Assembly (NCBI GenBank): GCA_001871685.1
Contig: MNVK01000136.1
Coordinates: 1 to 16,308, forward strand
Direction of reading: 5' to 3'
DNA: 16,308 bases
DNA from: Nitrospirae bacterium CG1_02_44_142
GTDB lineage: Bacteria > Nitrospirota > Thermodesulfovibrionia > Thermodesulfovibrionales > UBA1546
The notes beneath the pieces are model-generated. The model was not told the DNA's origin and did no database searches. It saw nothing but the letters and a program-made list of their open reading frames with translations. Positions within the stretch are counted from its first letter, which is position 1, and the number at the start of each line of letters is the position of its first letter. This document shows, one piece after another, positions 7,891 to 13,756 of the stretch. The translations under genes were made by a program, and so were the position numbers.

Positions 7891-9135
7891 TCATTTATAT
7901 CTTCTCAGTCCGAACCCTTTTATCTCAAGGTCAGAAAGTATCTCTTCCAGATGCTCCCTGCCTTTTACTTCTACTGTGAATACAACCTTTGTCTTTCCCA
8001 CAGGCAGGCCGCCTGCAAGCCTGTCATGGACAACATTCAGCACATTCCCCTTGTGCGACGCTATAACCCCGGTCACGTAATGGAGACTGCCCGGAACATC
8101 ATCAACAACAACCTCAAAAACACCTATCCTTCCGCTTGATACAAGCCCTTTGTGGATTATCCTGTCAATGAGAGTAAAATCTATGTTCCCTCCGCTGACA
8201 ACAAGGACAATTCTTTTATTCTTAAACCTGTCCTTGTTGTCTATCAATGCCGCCAACGGCGCCGCCCCTGCTCCTTCAACAACAAGTTTTTTCCGTTCAA
8301 GGAAGAGCAGTATTGCCATTGCAATTGAGTCTTCTTTCACAAGCAGCATTTCATCCACATGCTTATTCATTATCTCAAAGGTCTTTTCGCCGATTCTTCC
8401 GACAGCGATTCCATCAGCAAGTGTGGGTAAGGGCAGCTTGTCGGATATTTTTTTATTTTTGAACGAATCATGCGCTGCTGTTGCGGATTCGGTCTGTACG
8501 CCTATAATCCTTGTCTGCGGGGACAATGCCTTAACAGCAGATGCTATGCCTGAGATAAGCCCGCCTCCTCCGACAGGAACAATTATAAAATCTATGCCTT
8601 TTAAATCCTCTGTTATCTCAATGCCGATAGTTCCCTGCCCTGCAATTATTTTCTCATCGTCAAACGCATGAATAAATGTATAGTCCTTCTGTGAAAGCGC
8701 ATGGTTTAAAGCATCGCCAAAGTTTTCTCCGTAAAGGACAACCTCAGCGCCATAGCCTTTTGTCGCCTCCTGCTTTACTATCGGCGCGGTTACAGGCATT
8801 ACTATCTTTGCGTGAAGGCCGAGGGCATTTGCAGCAAACGCAACTCCCTGCGCATGATTGCCCATTGAGGCGGCTATCACCTTTTTGCCTGATAATCCCC
8901 CCTTCCCCCCTTTAGTAAAGGGGGGTGAGGGGGGATTATTTTCATTTTGGATATTGATGAGCTTATTGAATGCGCCTCTCACCTTAAACGAGCCCGTCTT
9001 CTGAAGGTTTTCCGTCTTAAGATGCACCTCCGCATTAATAAGCCTGCTGAATGAGTTGGAGAAGATTAGAGGTGTCTTGTGGATGAAAGGCTGAATATTC
9101 TTAAGTGCCTCTTGAATGTCCTTTAGATTAACCAT
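7891..9135 (-). CDS. ilvA: Threonine dehydratase (threonine ammonia-lyase) with ACT domain
   Basis: This PLP enzyme deaminates L-threonine to 2-oxobutanoate, the first step of isoleucine synthesis or of threonine breakdown. The PLP lysine is K51 in GSFKVRGAF. The substrate loop ASMGNHAQG is at 89-97 and the phosphate-binding GGGGL at 189-193. A single ACT domain (about 335-414, GRIGVFEVVVDDVPGS) puts it in the one-ACT class of about 380-400 residues. It is longer (414) because a 48-bp palindromic repeat (8892-8939) is read in frame as residues 66-81 (NNPPSPPFTKGGKGGL), between the PLP lysine and the NHAQG loop. The reading frame is intact throughout. No Shine-Dalgarno is present; an extended -10 box lies 6 nt before the ATG. 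Confidence 0.95.
   Translation of the reverse strand: MVNLKDIQEALKNIQPFIHKTPLIFSNSFSRLINAEVHLKTENLQKTGSFKVRGAFNKLINIQNENNPPSPPFTKGGKGGLSGKKVIAASMGNHAQGVAFAANALGLHAKIVMPVTAPIVKQEATKGYGAEVVLYGENFGDALNHALSQKDYTFIHAFDDEKIIAGQGTIGIEITEDLKGIDFIIVPVGGGGLISGIASAVKALSPQTRIIGVQTESATAAHDSFKNKKISDKLPLPTLADGIAVGRIGEKTFEIMNKHVDEMLLVKEDSIAMAILLFLERKKLVVEGAGAAPLAALIDNKDRFKNKRIVLVVSGGNIDFTLIDRIIHKGLVSSGRIGVFEVVVDDVPGSLHYVTGVIASHKGNVLNVVHDRLAGGLPVGKTKVVFTVEVKGREHLEEILSDLEIKGFGLRRYK
8892..8939. repeat. 48-bp palindromic repeat inserted in frame in ilvA
   Basis: The outer arms ATAATCCCCCC and GGGGGGATTAT are perfect complements. The inner arms CCCCCCTTT and AAAGGGGGG surround AGT. Only the spacers (TT against TGA) break symmetry. 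The length, 48, is a multiple of 3 and the frame used has no stop. The encoded PPSPPFTKGGKGG segment is the translation of a palindromic repeat commonly seen dispersed in bacterial genomes. Confidence 0.85.
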
Positions 9136-9150
9136 GGCTAAATTATAGCA
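9136..9150 (-). promoter_or_regulatory. Extended -10 promoter of ilvA, leaderless spacing
   Basis: The minus strand reads TGC-TATAAT (9150-9142) and then 6 nt to the ATG at 9135, so the expected start nucleotide is the A of the start codon. The -35 position (GATGCC) is poor, as is usual with an extended -10. Confidence 0.6.
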
Positions 9151-9188
9151 TAAGGAAAGAGTCAGGCATCCACCCGCATATTAATTCA

Positions 9189-9197
9189 TGTTAAAAT
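9189..9197 (+). promoter_or_regulatory. Putative extended -10 of the DUF486 gene
   Basis: TG-T-TAAAAT (9189-9197) would start transcription near 9204, giving a leader of about 23 nt that contains the GAGGT ribosome site. The box overlaps the perfect AT palindrome at 9193-9213. Confidence 0.4.
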
Positions 9198-9213
9198 AAA
9201 ACAATTTTATTTT
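9193..9213. repeat. Perfect 9-bp AT inverted repeat before DUF486 gene
   Basis: AAAATAAAA, CAA, TTTTATTTT. It spans the -10/+1 area of the predicted promoter, the place where a repressor would bind. The low complexity means it could also be chance. Confidence 0.45.
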
Positions 9214-9226
9214 GTGAGGTAAAATA

Positions 9227-9568
9227 ATGCCAGTTATCGCAAAGACAACTTTATTGCTTATCCTTTCAAATGTATTCATGACATTTGCTTGGTATGCCCA
9301 TCTGAAAAACCTTAACAACAAGGCATGGCATATAGCCGCGATGGCAAGCTGGAGCATAGCATCCGTTGAATACCTGCTTCAGGTTCCGGCAAACCGCATA
9401 GGATATACTGAGATGAACCTTTCACAGCTTAAGATACTTCAGGAAGTCGTAACACTCTCTGTCTTTATCCCTTTTGCGGTCTTTTACATGGACCAGCCTG
9501 TAAAACTGAATTACCTCTGGGCAGGACTCTGCCTCATGGGCGCGGTTTATTTTATATTTAAAAGCTGA
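9227..9568 (+). CDS. DUF486 (DMT_6) family membrane protein
   Basis: A small integral membrane protein of 113 residues with four hydrophobic segments (about 5-22, 33-51, 69-87, 94-111). The motifs FMTFAWYAHLKN and the SIASVEYLLQVPANRIGY region are those of DUF486, a family related to small drug/metabolite transporters. No substrate is known for the family. GAGGT lies 9 nt before the ATG. It is divergent from ilvA and convergent with the radical SAM gene, with a 27-nt gap and no visible hairpin terminator between them. Confidence 0.88.
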   Translation: MPVIAKTTLLLILSNVFMTFAWYAHLKNLNNKAWHIAAMASWSIASVEYLLQVPANRIGYTEMNLSQLKILQEVVTLSVFIPFAVFYMDQPVKLNYLWAGLCLMGAVYFIFKS

Positions 9569-9595
9569 AACACTTTTGATGGCATTTATTCCTGT

Positions 9596-10717
9596 TTACC
9601 CGCAAACTGCATACTGCTTTATTTTCTCAGCTCTTTTGCCTTTTATCCCCAAATCCTCAGTGCGGTAGATTTTTCTCTCACGCCTTGCCTCCAAAATCTT
9701 AGATACCGACTCAAGCCCGAGTCCTGGAACCCGGAGCAGCGCCTCTTTATCTGCGCTGTTGATTTTTATGGGATAAAATTCGGGATGAGTATCCGCCCAT
9801 ATCTGTTTCGGGTCTTTATCAAGACTCAGGTTGCCGTTTTTGTCAAAAACAATATCCTCATTTTTAAAGCCGTATCTGCGGATAAGAAAATCAGTCTGAT
9901 ACAGCCGGTGCTCACGCAAGAATATGTTTTGAGGATTTGAAAGCAACCGTTTCTCCCCCGGAATGTCAGGATGCCCCAGGCCCTTCTGATAAGCTGAAAA
10001 ATAGACACGCTGGAATTTAAGCCTCCCGTATATGCCGAACATTGATTCTATAATCTCCGAGTCAGGCTCGTCCGATGCTCCCACAATAAACTGTGTAGTG
10101 CATTTAACCTTTGAAAACCTCTGAACCTGCATTGTGAGCCTTGCCATGAGCTTTAAGGGGCGGACGATATCATTGATATAATCCTTTTTATCTGAAAGCA
10201 GGTCAAAGCGTTTTTTACCCGGAGTTTCAATATTGAGCGATACTGCGCTTGCGAGTTTCATGGAATCCTCTATTGCTGCGTCCGAAGCCCCGGGAATGAC
10301 TTTCAGATGAATGTAGCCCTTGAAATTATGCTTATATCTCAGAATGCGGGCAACCGCGTTTATCCTGTCCATCGTGTAATCGGGATTGCCGATGACGCCT
10401 GAACTCAAAAACAGCCCGAAAACTTTTTTCTTTCTCAAATATTCCATAAATACATTTGCCACTTCTTCGGGCCGGAGCATGCATCTGCGCACTTTGCTTT
10501 CAGACCGCAGGGGGCAATATTTACAGTCGTTTGAGCAGGCGTTGGAAAGAAGGGTCTTCAAAAGTATGGAATAACCGCCATTCGGAAGCGTTACAGGATA
10601 GAGCCATTTGCCGTCAAGCCCTCTTCTCCTGCGGTCATCCTTATTGCTGCCGCATGCGCAGGCAAGGTCATACTGCGAATCTTCAGAGAGGATTCTGAGC
10701 TTCTCTATTGTGTCCAT
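9596..10717 (-). CDS. Putative DNA modification/repair radical SAM protein with HhH tail
   Basis: A radical SAM enzyme whose family (rSAM_link_UDG, TIGR03916 by recollection) is usually encoded beside a uracil-DNA-glycosylase-like protein. The reaction is unknown. The 4Fe-4S cysteines are C61, C65 and C68 in ACSNDCKYC (CxxxCxxC). A conserved N-terminal block (Cys20, Cys22 in LACACGS) precedes the barrel (about 45-300). The C-terminal residues from about 318 (INSADKEALLRVPGLGLESV) form a helix-hairpin-helix DNA-binding fold. The length of 373 is somewhat short of the roughly 400-420 I recall. No glycosylase-like partner is next to it here. The start at 10717 has AGG about 8 nt upstream. Confidence 0.9.
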   Translation of the reverse strand: MDTIEKLRILSEDSQYDLACACGSNKDDRRRRGLDGKWLYPVTLPNGGYSILLKTLLSNACSNDCKYCPLRSESKVRRCMLRPEEVANVFMEYLRKKKVFGLFLSSGVIGNPDYTMDRINAVARILRYKHNFKGYIHLKVIPGASDAAIEDSMKLASAVSLNIETPGKKRFDLLSDKKDYINDIVRPLKLMARLTMQVQRFSKVKCTTQFIVGASDEPDSEIIESMFGIYGRLKFQRVYFSAYQKGLGHPDIPGEKRLLSNPQNIFLREHRLYQTDFLIRRYGFKNEDIVFDKNGNLSLDKDPKQIWADTHPEFYPIKINSADKEALLRVPGLGLESVSKILEARRERKIYRTEDLGIKGKRAEKIKQYAVCG

Positions 10718-10734
10718 GCAGAAATACCTGATGA

Positions 10735-10743
10735 ATTATAACA
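10735..10743 (-). promoter_or_regulatory. Extended -10 promoter of the radical SAM gene
   Basis: TG-T-TATAAT (10743-10735) on the minus strand, 17 nt before the ATG, gives a leader of about 10 nt with a weak AGG ribosome site. The -35 is poor. Confidence 0.55.
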
Positions 10744-10784
10744 TGGATATTTATTTAATCTCATTTTTGTTACTGCGGGGAAAA

Positions 10785-10813
10785 TTGACTTATGATATTA
10801 TATGTGATAGCAT
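10785..10813 (+). promoter_or_regulatory. Promoter of hicAB
   Basis: TTGACT (10785-10790), a 17-nt spacer ending in TGA, and TAGCAT (10808-10813). The start would be near 10820, three bases before the hicA ATG, so the hicA mRNA would be almost leaderless. No Shine-Dalgarno is seen. Confidence 0.6.
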
Positions 10814-10822
10814 AAGAATAAA

Positions 10823-11080
10823 ATGAGCAAGATTGAAAAGCTGTTTGACAGGATTAAGAATAATCTGCAGAATGTGAGATTTGACGAAATTTGCAAAATG
10901 GCAGAGGCATTTGGTTTTAAGTATAAGGGCGGTAAGGGTAGTCACAGGGTATATAGCAAGAAGGGCGTTATTGAGATTCTGAATTTTCAAAATGTTCATG
11001 GCATGGCAAAACCTTATCAGGTCAGACAGTTTTTAAAGATTGTGGAAGACTACAATTTAACAATGAAGGAGGAAAAATAA
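10823..11080 (+). CDS. hicA: HicA-family toxin (mRNA interferase)
   Basis: HicA toxins are small double-stranded-RNA-binding-fold ribonucleases that cleave mRNA when not held by HicB. The 85 residues hold the family core: GFKYKGGKGSHRVY with the expected catalytic histidine H41, then a strand IEILNFQN and the C-terminal helix MAKPYQVRQFLKIVEDYN. The usual HicA length is 60-90. The hicB start follows after 1 nt, the normal toxin-first order. No ribosome site precedes the ATG, whereas hicB has a strong one. That would favour antitoxin over toxin if leaderless initiation is weak (inference). Confidence 0.9.
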   Translation: MSKIEKLFDRIKNNLQNVRFDEICKMAEAFGFKYKGGKGSHRVYSKKGVIEILNFQNVHGMAKPYQVRQFLKIVEDYNLTMKEEK

Positions 11081-11081
11081 G

Positions 11082-11432
11082 ATGCTCTATCCGATAAAAG
11101 TATTCTACAGCGAAGAAGACAAGGGGTTTATAGCTACTGTTCCCGATCTTCCGGGCTGTTCTGCTTTTGGAGAAACCGAGGAAAATGCTATAAAGCAGGT
11201 AAAGATTGCAGAGGAGCTATGGCTTAAAACAGCAAGGAAGGAAAAAAGAAAAATACCAAAACCATCATCTGAAGATGTATACAGCGGGAAGATACTTGCA
11301 AGGACTCCGAAGTCTTTGCATAAGGAGCTGATGGAAAAAGCAAAGGAAGAAGGCGTAAGCCTCAATCAACTTGTGGTATACCTTCTGTCAAAGGGGGTAG
11401 GCAAAAGGAAGCCAGTTCAAAGGATAAAGTGA
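11082..11432 (+). CDS. hicB: HicB-family antitoxin with ribbon-helix-helix end
   Basis: HicB binds and blocks HicA and represses the hicAB promoter. The 116-residue product has the partial RNase-H-like N-terminal domain (1-60, with FIATVPDLPGCSAFGETEENA). A basic linker (65-85) leads to a C-terminal helical segment (about 88-108, ILARTPKSLHKELMEKAKEE then VSLNQLVVYLLS) typical of ribbon-helix-helix operator-binding domains. A strong AAGGAGG lies within the end of hicA, 10 nt before this ATG. All expected parts are present, so the pair looks functional. Confidence 0.92.
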   Translation: MLYPIKVFYSEEDKGFIATVPDLPGCSAFGETEENAIKQVKIAEELWLKTARKEKRKIPKPSSEDVYSGKILARTPKSLHKELMEKAKEEGVSLNQLVVYLLSKGVGKRKPVQRIK

Positions 11433-11491
11433 CGCCTGCAGGCAAAAGGCTTTAGAAAATGTACCCGCCCCCTTTTATTTTTTGTATAGAT

Positions 11492-11500
11492 TGGTATATT
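11492..11500 (+). promoter_or_regulatory. Possible extended -10 for the small gene at 11538
   Basis: TG-G-TATATT in an AT-rich stretch, giving a start near 11507 and a leader of about 30 nt that contains GGAGG. The -35 is poor. Between hicB and this box lie only a 10-bp palindrome (GCCTGCAGGC, 11434-11443) and a T-rich tract. Confidence 0.35.
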
Positions 11501-11537
11501 AGTTGTTGTGTTTAAATAAATTACAATTGGAGGTAAC

Positions 11538-11716
11538 ATGTCTAAAGAAAAAAGTCTATGTCTATCAAAGAATTCAAAAAAGAAATTGTGGGATTGCCAG
11601 ATAATGCCGAAATAATTTTTGGTACAGGGGATTTATCATTCTATCGTGTTAAACGACGTGGTGATAGTCTTTATCAAATTGAATTTAATGAAGTATATGA
11701 AATAACCCTTGAGTAA
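11538..11716 (+). pseudogene. Small conserved-looking gene, apparent 1-nt frameshift in an A6 run
   Basis: A perfect GGAGG (11529-11533) and ATG (11538) introduce a frame that stops after 25 codons. An overlapping frame, open from ATG 11558, encodes 52 residues (MSIKEFKKEIVGLPDNAEII then a beta-rich FYRVKRRGD...LYQIEFNEVYEIT). That downstream ATG has no ribosome site. Adding one A to the run at 11548-11553 joins them as MSKEKKSMSIKEFKKEIVGL and so on, 59 residues in all. The choices are a real single-base loss, a sequencing slip, or slippage on A6G during expression. The helix-then-sheet pattern 'KEF...LPDNAEI' is like many small proteins of unknown role. Confidence 0.6.
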
Positions 11717-11725
11717 TTTAAATTG

Positions 11726-11748
11726 TAAAATTGTCTCGACACATTTTA
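11726..11748. repeat. Imperfect hairpin downstream of the small gene
   Basis: TAAAATTGT and ACA-C-ATTTTA flank the loop CTCG, with one bulged base. The stem is AT-rich and has no strong T-run after it, so it is a poor terminator. The rest of 11749-11839 shows nothing recognisable beyond CATTCCCC/GGGGAAAATG partial symmetry. Confidence 0.3.
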
Positions 11749-11839
11749 TAGATGTTCATTCCCCTGCCAGTTAGCCAGAGCGTGGGGAAAATGAAATGAT
11801 TACTAAGGCATAAAATAATAAATAAAACTGGCGATAATC

Positions 11840-12358
11840 ATGGGCATTCTTGATTGGCTTTTTCCAAAAAATAATCAGGATGAAGAATCGAAAGCGCCCA
11901 GCATTGCGCTCACATTTCGCGTAGAAAAAGTTGCGCCGCCGATATCTTACAATACTTTCTCATCCGAGATAGCGGGTGCTCCAGTAAGGGCGGAAGTTCC
12001 TTCTGAGGCGAAAACCAGATGCGACGAATTACTCCGAAAATCAAGCAGGACTGCCGATGAAGACGAATATCTGCATGATAATTACTGGGTAAATGTTTAC
12101 TACAAGGGTGTCCGACATGGCTATCATGGTATTAATGATCTCTGGACTTATTCTGCTCGCGATCTCTCTGAGTTGCCTCTCATACATGAATGGATTTACT
12201 CGATATTGGGAAAGAAAAAGGCAGAGATAACTGGAGACTTAACTGCAGTAACAACAAGGGAAGAGAAAGGCACAATTTATGTTTATGGCACTTTCGGCTC
12301 TATTAATGTGCATTTGTCAGAATTTGATAACACAGGCAGTCAGTCTCGGAGGAGTTGA
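11840..12358 (+). CDS. Hypothetical protein, C-terminus probably foreign
   Basis: Not recognised. The 172 residues begin MGILDWLFPKN, a short amphipathic opening seen in various small proteins. A charged linker and a mixed alpha/beta region follow: a helix around EAKTRCDELLRKSS, an aromatic-rich block YWVNVYYKGVRHGYHG, and a final strand pair GTIYVYGTFGSINVHL. There is no signal peptide and no membrane segment. The ribosome site is weak. From about 12321 the DNA also encodes, in another frame, the tail of a PLP enzyme. The last dozen residues (from EFDNTGSQSRRS) are therefore probably an accidental ending made when the gene was joined to that fragment, and the native C-terminus may be lost. 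Confidence 0.6.
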   Translation: MGILDWLFPKNNQDEESKAPSIALTFRVEKVAPPISYNTFSSEIAGAPVRAEVPSEAKTRCDELLRKSSRTADEDEYLHDNYWVNVYYKGVRHGYHGINDLWTYSARDLSELPLIHEWIYSILGKKKAEITGDLTAVTTREEKGTIYVYGTFGSINVHLSEFDNTGSQSRRS

Positions 12359-12515
12359 ATCATTGATTTGTTTTCCTTCAGAGACTTCCCATGCAAAGAT
12401 GTCTCCTGCCGACAGGAAAAAAGCAGGCATCAGCGAGACGCTCTTGAGACTTTCAGTGGGAATTGAGGACGGCGAGGATTTGATTCGAGACATAAAAACG
12501 GCACTTTTAAGGTAA
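12321..12515 (+). pseudogene. 3' fragment of a Cys/Met-metabolism PLP enzyme (MetB/MetC/MetZ-like)
   Basis: One frame reads AVSLGGVESLICFPSETSHA followed by KMSPADRKKAGISETLLRLS and VGIEDGEDLIRDIKTALLR, then TAA. This is the C-terminal signature of the cystathionine gamma-synthase / beta-lyase / O-acetylhomoserine sulfhydrylase family (SLGGVESL, THA, RLSVGIED.EDLI.D). About 62 residues remain of about 390, without the PLP lysine. The frame is open upstream to an ATG at 12279, but that part has no family similarity and belongs to the preceding gene in another phase. I infer a deletion or insertion joint near 12320. Confidence 0.85.
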
Positions 12516-12541
12516 CAATAAATATGAAAGGAGAACTTAGA

Positions 12542-12967
12542 ATGAACAAAAGCGAGATATTCGATTTCCTGAACGCCAAGCCAATTTTCCATCTGGCGAC
12601 TGTCGAGGGGAATAAGCCGCATGTCCGCGGCATGATGATGTATAAGGCGGATGAAAACGGCATAGTCTTTCATACAGGAAAGATGAAAGACCTTCACAAG
12701 CAGTTAACCAAAAATCCGAATGTGGAGATGAGCTTTAATAACGGCAGCTTTGAAAACCTTATTCAGGTCAGGGTCAGCGGAACTGTTGAGCTTGTAGAAG
12801 ATATTGAACTAAAGAAGGAGATTGTTGAAAGGCGCGAATTTTTAAAGCCCTTTATCGAACAATCGGGATATGAGCCTCTGGCAGTTTATCGGATGAAAAA
12901 CGGCGTAGCTACAATCTGGACAATGAAGACCAATTTTTCGCCTAAGGAGTTTGTAGCGTTATACTAA
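12542..12967 (+). CDS. Pyridoxamine 5'-phosphate oxidase-like flavin-binding protein
   Basis: A split-barrel protein of the PNPOx-like superfamily, members of which bind FMN, F420 or haem. The exact substrate is unknown. The 141-residue sequence has the usual opening helix and strand (IFDFLNAKPIFHLATVEGN), then PHVRGMMMYKADENGIVFHT, TGKMKDLHKQLTKNPNVEMS and VRVSGTVELVED. It ends with the strand GVATIWTMKTNFSPKEFVAL. I choose ATG 12542 over the in-frame ATG 12524 because AGGAG (12529-12533) lies 8 nt before it. It is 12 nt upstream of the next gene, so the two are probably co-transcribed. Confidence 0.88.
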   Translation: MNKSEIFDFLNAKPIFHLATVEGNKPHVRGMMMYKADENGIVFHTGKMKDLHKQLTKNPNVEMSFNNGSFENLIQVRVSGTVELVEDIELKKEIVERREFLKPFIEQSGYEPLAVYRMKNGVATIWTMKTNFSPKEFVALY

Positions 12968-12979
12968 GGATATTCTGAA

Positions 12980-13231
12980 ATGGGCAAAGAACTTGAAAAA
13001 TTAACGGTCGAAGAACTAAAGACAGAATTCAAGCGCCTCAAAGACAATCTCTGCGATATTGAGGATATACATGCATTCACTTTCGGGAAGACCTCGGTTC
13101 ACATGGGCTCTGAAAAAGCGCAGAATATGCAAATTGAATTTGAAGAAGAGTGCAGACTGCTGAACGAGCGGATTGCGGATATTGAAAAAGAGATTAAAGC
13201 AAGAGAACCGAAGTGCGAGGGGAAGCATTAG
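12980..13231 (+). CDS. Small helical protein of unknown function
   Basis: An 83-residue, strongly charged protein predicted to be mainly helical. An N-terminal helix (KELEKLTVEELKTEFKRLKD) and a C-terminal helix (FEEECRLLNERIADIEKEIK) flank a short loop AFTFGKTSVHMGSEKAQ, suggesting an antiparallel helical hairpin or coiled coil. It has no signal, membrane or cysteine-cluster motif (three scattered Cys). AAGGAT lies 8-9 nt before the ATG. It follows the PNPOx-like gene by 12 nt. I recognise the general pattern but not a named family. Confidence 0.75.
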   Translation: MGKELEKLTVEELKTEFKRLKDNLCDIEDIHAFTFGKTSVHMGSEKAQNMQIEFEEECRLLNERIADIEKEIKAREPKCEGKH

Positions 13232-13290
13232 ACTTGCAAGCACGGACAATTCTTTGCTCTTGTATTAAACTTTAATAGGAGAATGTTATG

Positions 13291-13320
13291 AAAAGGCTCC
13301 CTCAACCTGAAGGAGCCTTT
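13291..13320 (-). terminator. Intrinsic terminator between the small helical gene and csp
   Basis: AAAGGCTCC (13292-13300) pairs with GGAGCCTTT (13312-13320) across an 11-nt loop. On the minus strand the stem ends CCTTTT directly after the csp stop codon, so it serves csp. It may also stop plus-strand transcripts, with a weaker CCTTTCCC tail. Confidence 0.75.
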
Positions 13321-13329
13321 CCCATCTAA

Positions 13330-13530
13330 TTACAGTTTAACTACATTGATTGCCTTGGGGCCTTTCGGGCCTTGTTCAGTATCAAAGCTGACCTTATCAC
13401 CTTCAGCAAGGGATTTAAATCCATTGCCTTGGATTGACGTATGGTGGACAAATACATCGCTGCCGTCTTCGCTTGTGATAAAGCCGAAGCCTTTTGAGTC
13501 ATTGAACCACTTTACTGTTCCATTAGCCAT
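13330..13530 (-). CDS. cspA: Cold-shock domain protein
   Basis: A single cold-shock (OB-fold) domain of 66 residues that binds single-stranded RNA and DNA, acting as an RNA chaperone and transcription antiterminator in known members. The RNA-binding motifs are RNP1 KGFGFI (13-18) and RNP2 VFVHHTSI (26-33), with the opening MANGTVKWFND and the usual GPKGPKAINV close. The length is standard (65-70). The ribosome site AAGGAGG is strong. The leader is long (about 110 nt from the predicted promoter) and contains a terminator-like hairpin, suggesting control at RNA level. Confidence 0.97.
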   Translation of the reverse strand: MANGTVKWFNDSKGFGFITSEDGSDVFVHHTSIQGNGFKSLAEGDKVSFDTEQGPKGPKAINVVKL

Positions 13531-13576
13531 TTCTTTTACCTCCTTTTTTAAAACTCAAATCTCAGAAGGTCTCAAC

Positions 13577-13610
13577 AAAAAAACCGCAAAGTCAAAAAGT
13601 CTTTGTGGTT
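13577..13610 (-). terminator. Terminator-like hairpin in the csp leader
   Basis: On the minus strand AACCACAAAG (13610-13601) pairs with CTTTGCGGTT (13591-13582), with one mismatch, around a 9-nt loop, and a seven-T run follows (13583-13577). It lies about 47 nt before the csp start codon and downstream of the predicted csp promoter. It could attenuate csp itself or end another transcript. Confidence 0.65.
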
Positions 13611-13638
13611 TCATCAACTGCAAAAACTTCTAAAATTC

Positions 13639-13675
13639 TGCTGTTAGGCTAACATGTCCTCCAACGGTTAGTCAA
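13639..13675 (-). promoter_or_regulatory. Putative csp promoter
   Basis: TTGACT (13675-13670), an 18-nt spacer and TG-T-TAGCCT (extended -10, 13654-13646). A perfect palindrome TGTTAG-G-CTAACA (13642-13654) covers the -10 and could be an operator. The start near 13639 gives a leader of about 109 nt. The -10 match is only moderate. Confidence 0.5.
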
Positions 13676-13756
13676 GATAATAACAACTGTGTGTCAAGCC
13701 TTCAGTGCTTTTGTTGCTACTGGCGGATTTTGGGGGCGGGGATGTTCTATATATTT

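Noticed and set aside
11548..11554. Canonical -1 programmed frameshift site A-AAA-AAG
   Set aside because: The heptamer is present but in the wrong phase for the classical tandem slip; only simple run slippage or a base loss fits.
12279..12320. ATG 12279 as the start of a 78-residue gene
   Set aside because: The first 14 codons are the upstream gene read out of phase and have no ribosome site; only the part after about 12321 is homologous to a PLP enzyme.
12524..12541. ATG 12524 as the start of the PNPOx-like gene
   Set aside because: It would place the AGGAG site inside the coding region; ATG 12542 has that site at correct spacing and gives the normal N-terminus.
12317..12697. 126-codon minus-strand frame across the PLP remnant and PNPOx gene
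   Set aside because: It is antisense to two clearly homologous frames, without a ribosome site or family similarity.
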